NCBI GenBank assembly: GCA_963682175.1
Contig: OY821782.1
Span: 25,379,741-25,443,740 of the forward strand
Direction: 5' to 3'
Length of the DNA: 64,000 bases
DNA from: Triglochin maritima
Taxonomy: Eukaryota; Streptophyta; Magnoliopsida; Alismatales; Juncaginaceae
This document shows, piece by piece, positions 59,215 to 64,000 of the stretch. Position 1 is the first letter of the stretch. Each line of letters starts with the position of its first letter. The notes under the pieces are model-generated. The model was not told the origin of the DNA, made no database searches, and saw nothing but the letters and a program-made list of their open reading frames with translations. A program made the translations under genes and the position numbers.

Positions 59215-61235
59215 CATCGTAGTCCTCTCTTACGAATTCCACTTACTCGAGCAACTTCGCATCCTCCACTAATCTGATCTCTGTTGCGGGCCGAGATCGC
59301 GCATTTTGCTCCACAAGCTTTGCGAACACCCTCGCCTAGCTTGGACCACCTTCTCACAATCTGAGAACAGCTTCACACCGAAAGCTAGTACAACTCTTGA
59401 AGACTTTACTTCAGCAACTAATCTTGGGCACTTGAAATGAATGATGCAATCAAAGAGAGTGATTTCAAGTGGGAAGACGTGAGCACAAGATGTTTAGAGC
59501 AAGTATGAGAGTAGTAGTGAGATTTAAGTTTGGAGAAAGATTGGTGGTGTTAGAAGTTTGTTCTCAGCTCTATAAATAAGCTCTAAACTAATTCTAGCCG
59601 TTGGGATTAAATTGGTATTGAGTTGTGTAAGAAAACGCAAGACACGAAATGACTGGTCACATTTCGGAATACTAACGGTCGCCGGATCGGGTCTATCGGT
59701 CGACCTGTATGTGAAAATATATATTTCGGTCGAGCAAAGGTGCAGACGGTCGAACCAATTGGGCTACAACTTAAGTAATCGGTCCAACAGAATGGATCAA
59801 GTGTTTGATTGAAAACTTCTAGTAAGACTGGAGCAGGGAAATATCAAGAATCAATCGACCGTTAAAAGAGTTTAGGTCGACCGTTCGCAATATTTGATCA
59901 TAGACAAAACTGTGCAAAGGACAATTGGTTGAACAGAATAAATCGAGGGTTCGATCGGAAACTTGCAGTCAGTCTAGGAGCTGGGAAGTTTCAAGAACCG
60001 GTCTACTGTTAAAGAGGTTTCGGTCGAGCGAAAGACCAAATCTAAGAAGGGGGTTTGGTGAGTATGTGTACACGACCGTTGGTATATACGACAAGTTTAA
60101 TGGTCATATTTAAGACAAATACGGAAATGCAATTGGTCGTACAAAGTAAAGTTTCGGTCGACCGGATGACACACTAACCAGTCCATGTGTCAACAAATGA
60201 TAGGCTAGATGATTTGTATCGGTCGAACTGAGTTATATCGTTTGACAAAAGAGAAACGGTCTAACGGTATAGGGATTTCGGTCGACCGATTTACACTGGG
60301 AAACCAGATATAGAAGATTCTGGTCAACCATATAGGAAACAAGAGGTTGTCTGGGGCTGTCTCTTGAAATCCGGTCGAACCAGATTGTTCTACCAGTCGA
60401 CCGGTTTACACAGAAATCCTGTTTCCAAGGACTTTTAAAGTGATTCGACGATTTCCTATTAAAGTCAAATTGATTTTGATTTGAAAGTGAAACTTCTATA
60501 GGTTTCCTATGGGATATGCAATACAATTTAACAAAGATTTCAATTGCCAAGTTACATTAATGCCTAAATAAAAGAAATATAAATCTATCTACTCTTCGAT
60601 CTTCATTTCTTGTGTTAAGTCAAACTTGGTTCCTAAAATGTTAGAGTATACAATATATGCAAGCGATAATATTAAGAGAATACATGTTTTATTGAAATGT
60701 TAGTTAATCATCAGAACAGATTAGCAATTATTAGCCAAAAAGCCAACAATATCCCTTTTTTATGATGACAACCTATCAATCTAAATACATGTTCGATTTC
60801 ATAAAATTTCATCAATAATCAATTTCTATGCTCCCCTTATTTAAAAAGCACCCCCAATCTATAAGCATGTATTTATTTCTCCCCCTTTGGCATAATAAAA
60901 AAGATAACACTCATCAACAGAAATAAAAAAACCATTAAGGATTGATCATGAGATAAATTAACGGAAGCCTAAAGACATGACAAAAAGCCACAATGGAACC
61001 AAGCATGCCAAATGCATCTCAAGACTATAAATTTAGTAAACATAGATGCAACAATAATCCAAACACCACACAACCAACCAACCAATAAAGGTTGAAGCAA
61101 CATTCCCCAAGGAGGGTCAAAGCAAAGACAACAAACGACCAAGGTTTGAAAGCAAAAACAACATTAAGCGAGGTTCAAAACAAAGTAGCAAAAAGACAGA
61201 CAAGGTTAAAGCATGAGGAAAGGGAGTCAATCCCA

Positions 61236-62377
61236 CTAACCAAAAGAGTCAAAATGGGCATCGAGATGAGCTTCGAGACGATCAAAGCGGGCAGAAGTGG
61301 AGGCCTCGAATGCATCAACTCGATAAGAAAGTTGTTGAAGAGAATTGGTGTCGCTCGAGCTCGGACGATCCACAGTCCATCTACCACCATAGGTCCATGC
61401 ATTTGCATCTCCTTCGCCCCAAGACTGAGAAGGTTCCTGAGGCTCCAGACGAGGCTTCCATCTCGGATCAGCTTCAACTTCTTGTTCCGCTTCAGTGTCC
61501 TCATTGGAGGATGGAGGAGAGGAAATAGTGATCGACTTCATTTTGGACAGAGTGGTCTTACAAATAGGAAACATGTAGACCAAATACGGATATAAATCAA
61601 CATCTATCTTCAAATGAACAAAAAGGGCGGAGAGCCACATAGGATAAGGAAGATATGACCCATTCCGATGACACATGTGCAAGATCTTGAAATGTGGCCA
61701 ATCCACCAAACTTTTCTTAAAAATACAATAGATGCACATAAGCTCCATGGATAAAGGTTGTAGGAGACTACTTGGGCAAGGATTCGAGCTAATGGATGTA
61801 AAAGAGAGGCATTATGTTTAAAGCGTCCATTTACTTGGGGTGGTAGAATAGCATACAACTCATAGACCATTTTCTAAACTTTGTTACTGGGGAGAGCGGC
61901 TTGAGGTTGGGCTAAGTAAATGTGAGTACCCTTAGACGCTAGACCTAGAGTTCCAGATAACAATTCGGGTGTAACCCGATAATCATTCCCATTTATCATA
62001 GTGGTGAGGACGTGTCGATCGGGGCATTTTCTAAGATTGCAGTAGAATTGTTGTATAAGAAATGGGTAATACGGTTTAGAAGCAAGATTTGTGAGACAAA
62101 GTAAGCTTATTTGCATCTAAGTAGAATTTTAAGGAAAAATTGGTTGAATCGGCTACCTCGACCATGCGACAAGGGATAAAGGAGGCAACCGAGAAGACAT
62201 TGTCCCATGCCTTTTGTGCGTCATCGTCGATCGGAAAGAAATGAAACAAAGGTTGAACGGAGGAGCATGAGCACGAAAAGACGATGGTTGGGAGTCTTGT
62301 CTCTTTTTAGTTCGGCGTTCGGTGACAACCTTCAGAGTACCACGTTTCTTGGTGATGGGCATGTTTGAGCGAACCAT
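61236..62377 (-). pseudogene. Env-like ORF of family B, copy 2
   Basis: Paralogue of 49264-50486, more damaged. ATG at 62377 (MVRSNMPITKKRGTLKVVTE), then a frameshift; 62116-61874 (LASKPYYPFLIQQFYCNLRK) ends at a stop near 61874; 61870-61750 loses about 50 bases around 61745; and 61748-61236 remains open (LPYPMWLSALFVHLKIDVDL, EVEADPRWKPRLEPQEPSQS, then the coiled-coil-like tail). The conserved WGEGDANAWTYGGRW segment is shared by both copies. Confidence 0.65.
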
Positions 62378-62486
62378 TTGCGAGAAGGATGGTGCAGAAC
62401 AAAGAACTAGGATGTAAAGGGGCGTAGGAAGGCAAGGGGAGACGAATGATGGCAAAAAGGGTGTTGGACAACCGGAATGGATGGGC

Positions 62487-63523
62487 GGTCGAGTAAAGGT
62501 GCAGACGGTTGAGCAAATTGGGCTAGAACATAAGTGATCGGTCGAACGGAATGGATCAAGTGTTCGACCGGAAACTTCCAGTAAGACTGCAGCTGGGAAA
62601 TATCAAGAATCAGTCAACCGTTAAAAAAGTTTAAGTCGACCATTTGGAATATTTGATTATAGACAAAACTATGCAAAGGACAATTCGTCGAACAGAATAA
62701 ATCGAGGGTTCGACCGGAAACTTCCAGTAAGACTAGGAGCTGGGAAGTTTCAAGAACTGGTCAACCGTTAAAGAGGTTCCGATCAACCGGAAGACCAAAT
62801 CTAAGAAGGGGGTTAAGTGAGTGTGTACATGATCGTTGGTATATACGACAAGTTTAACAATCATATTTAAGTCGAATACGGAAATGTAATCGATCAAACA
62901 AAGTAAAGTGTCGGTCGACCGGATGACCCACTAACCAGGACACATGTCAACAAATGATAGGCTACATGATTTGTATCGGTCGAACTGAGTTCTATCGTTT
63001 GACAAAAGTGAAATAGTTGAACGGTATAGGGATTTCGGTCGACCGATTTAGACTGGGAAACCAGATATATAATCAGTCGAACGAAAAGATGATTCTGGTC
63101 GATCGTTTAGGAAACAAGAGGTTGTCTGCGGCTGTCTGTTGAAATCCGGTAGAACGAGATGGTTCTACCGGACGATCGATTTACAAAAAATCCTGTTTCC
63201 AAGGACTTTTAAAGTGATTCGACGAATTCCTATTAAAGCCAAATTGATATGGATATGAATGTGAAACTTCTATAGGTTTCCTATAGGATATGCAATGCAA
63301 TTTAACAAATATTTCAAGTGTCAAGTTACATTATAGCCTAAATAGAAGAAATATAAATCTATCCACTCTTCAATCTCCATTTCTTGTGTTAAGTCAAACT
63401 TAGTTCCTGAAATGTTAGTGAATACAATATATGCAAGCAATGATATTAAGAGAATACATGTGTTTATTGATATGTTAGTTAATCATCAAAATGGATTAGC
63501 AATTATTAGCCAAAAAGCCAACA
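62487..63523 (-). repeat. Partial 5' LTR of family B, copy 2
   Basis: Matches 50580-51616, with the same junction point to internal sequence, so the deletion in family B preceded the segmental duplication. Confidence 0.78.
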
Positions 63524-64000
63524 AAGTTCACTTAAGTCAACGGTCCAACTAATATGTGGGATGGTCGACAGTTCAGGAAGTTTTGGCAAGAGTAAAAAAA
63601 AAGTTCGGTCGACCGGGGTCTTGGGAATGGTTGACCGGAAAATTCCAGGCCCTTTGGGAAATCAATGATCGGTCGAGCGGCGGCCAAACTATTTTGGGGT
63701 TTCGGGAAATCCGACCGTTGTAGAAAATGACAAGTCTAACGGTCAAATGACACATGTAGACGGTGGACCCAAAAGTTCGAAATGGTCGACCGATCATTCG
63801 GTCGACCGATTTAGCACAGGCAGTAAGGTTAACGTTTAGTGATATTCCGGTGAGTTTAGGTGACCTATTGAAGTCCAATTGATCTGAGATTTTGAGTGTG
63901 ACTTCTATAAGGAACCTAGTGTGTATGTGAGAAGATATTTACTCTAGTTTGGTCAAGTACACAAAGTTCCTAAGACTCAAAAGAAATACACAATTACATG
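63524..64000 (-). repeat. 5' LTR of family A, copy 2 (truncated by window end)
   Basis: Matches 51617-52160. Contains GGTCGACC at about 63606, 63786 and 63801. Confidence 0.75.

Larger units (their letters stand above)
59215..63523 (-). mobile_element. SIRE-like copia element, family B, copy 2
   Basis: LTR remnant 59215-60748 (matches 47264-48779), env-like region, partial LTR 62487-63523, then the same junction AAGTTCACTTAAG with family A as in copy 1. The left LTR end and adjoining family A sequence (equivalent of about 45835-47263) are deleted. Confidence 0.78.
54113..64000. repeat. Segmental duplication, unit 2 (truncated by window end)
   Basis: Collinear with unit 1 from a shared GCATTTTGTTGGCC start. 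Specific differences: a 639-bp MITE at 54746, about 290 bases retained that unit 1 lost, and a deletion joining family A gag to the family B LTR at about 59215. Substitutions throughout show real divergence between the units. Confidence 0.82.

Noticed and set aside
1..64000. tRNA genes suggested by tRNA-Asp-like and tRNA-Met-like stretches
   Set aside because: Only 12-17 bases of the tRNA 3' end are present, next to LTRs; these are primer-binding sites, not tRNA genes.

Overview
The window looks like gene-poor, transposon-packed chromatin of a flowering plant, probably a eudicot. The evidence is primer-binding sites matching plant tRNA-Asp and initiator tRNA-Met, Athila-like and chromodomain (Tekay/Del-like) Ty3/gypsy elements, SIRE-like Ty1/copia elements with an env-like ORF, a FAR1-type MULE transposase, a CACTA/Ulp1 fragment, an L1-type LINE and a hAT-type MITE. 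I recognise no intact host gene, tRNA, rRNA or CRISPR array. Nearly all coding sequence is broken transposon protein.

Layout. 1-6245: minus-strand Athila-like gag-protease element without RT or integrase, sitting in the leader of a second Athila-like family (leader and 5' LTR, 6246-8016). 8017-9631: CACTA remnant with a multi-exon Ulp1-protease pseudogene, subterminal repeats and a terminus, inside the last ~85 bp of a Tekay-type LTR (9632-9716). 9950-14296: a gag-bearing copy of the second Athila family, bracketed by two inverted ~115-bp arms. 15061-22620: copia LTR split by a solo copia LTR, split by a Tekay-type solo LTR, split by a LINE; target-site duplications support the levels. 22851-32609: a Tekay chromovirus concatemer (LTR, pol, partial LTR, pol, partial LTR) made of 3.48-kb tandem units. 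33077-36916: another Tekay-type solo LTR with an Athila-family solo LTR inside it. 37456-41748: copia LTR remnant carrying a 3.5-kb MULE.

41749-64000 is a tandem segmental duplication with a unit of ~12.4 kb. Each unit holds a SIRE-like element (family A: LTR, gag remnant) whose 5' LTR was hit by a second SIRE-like element (family B, keeping an env-like ORF). Later events separate the copies: a hAT-type MITE entered copy 2 only (the empty site is in copy 1), and copy 2 lost the gag-to-LTR segment. The second unit runs off the window.

The elements do not form a pathway; they record successive insertion, LTR-LTR recombination, tandem duplication and decay. The most unusual signals are short palindromes concentrated in particular families: GGTCGACC about 30 times in the copia LTRs, an 18-bp palindrome in the second Athila family, GACGTC palindromes in the CACTA end, and ~34-bp GC-rich dyad units inside both ends of the MULE.
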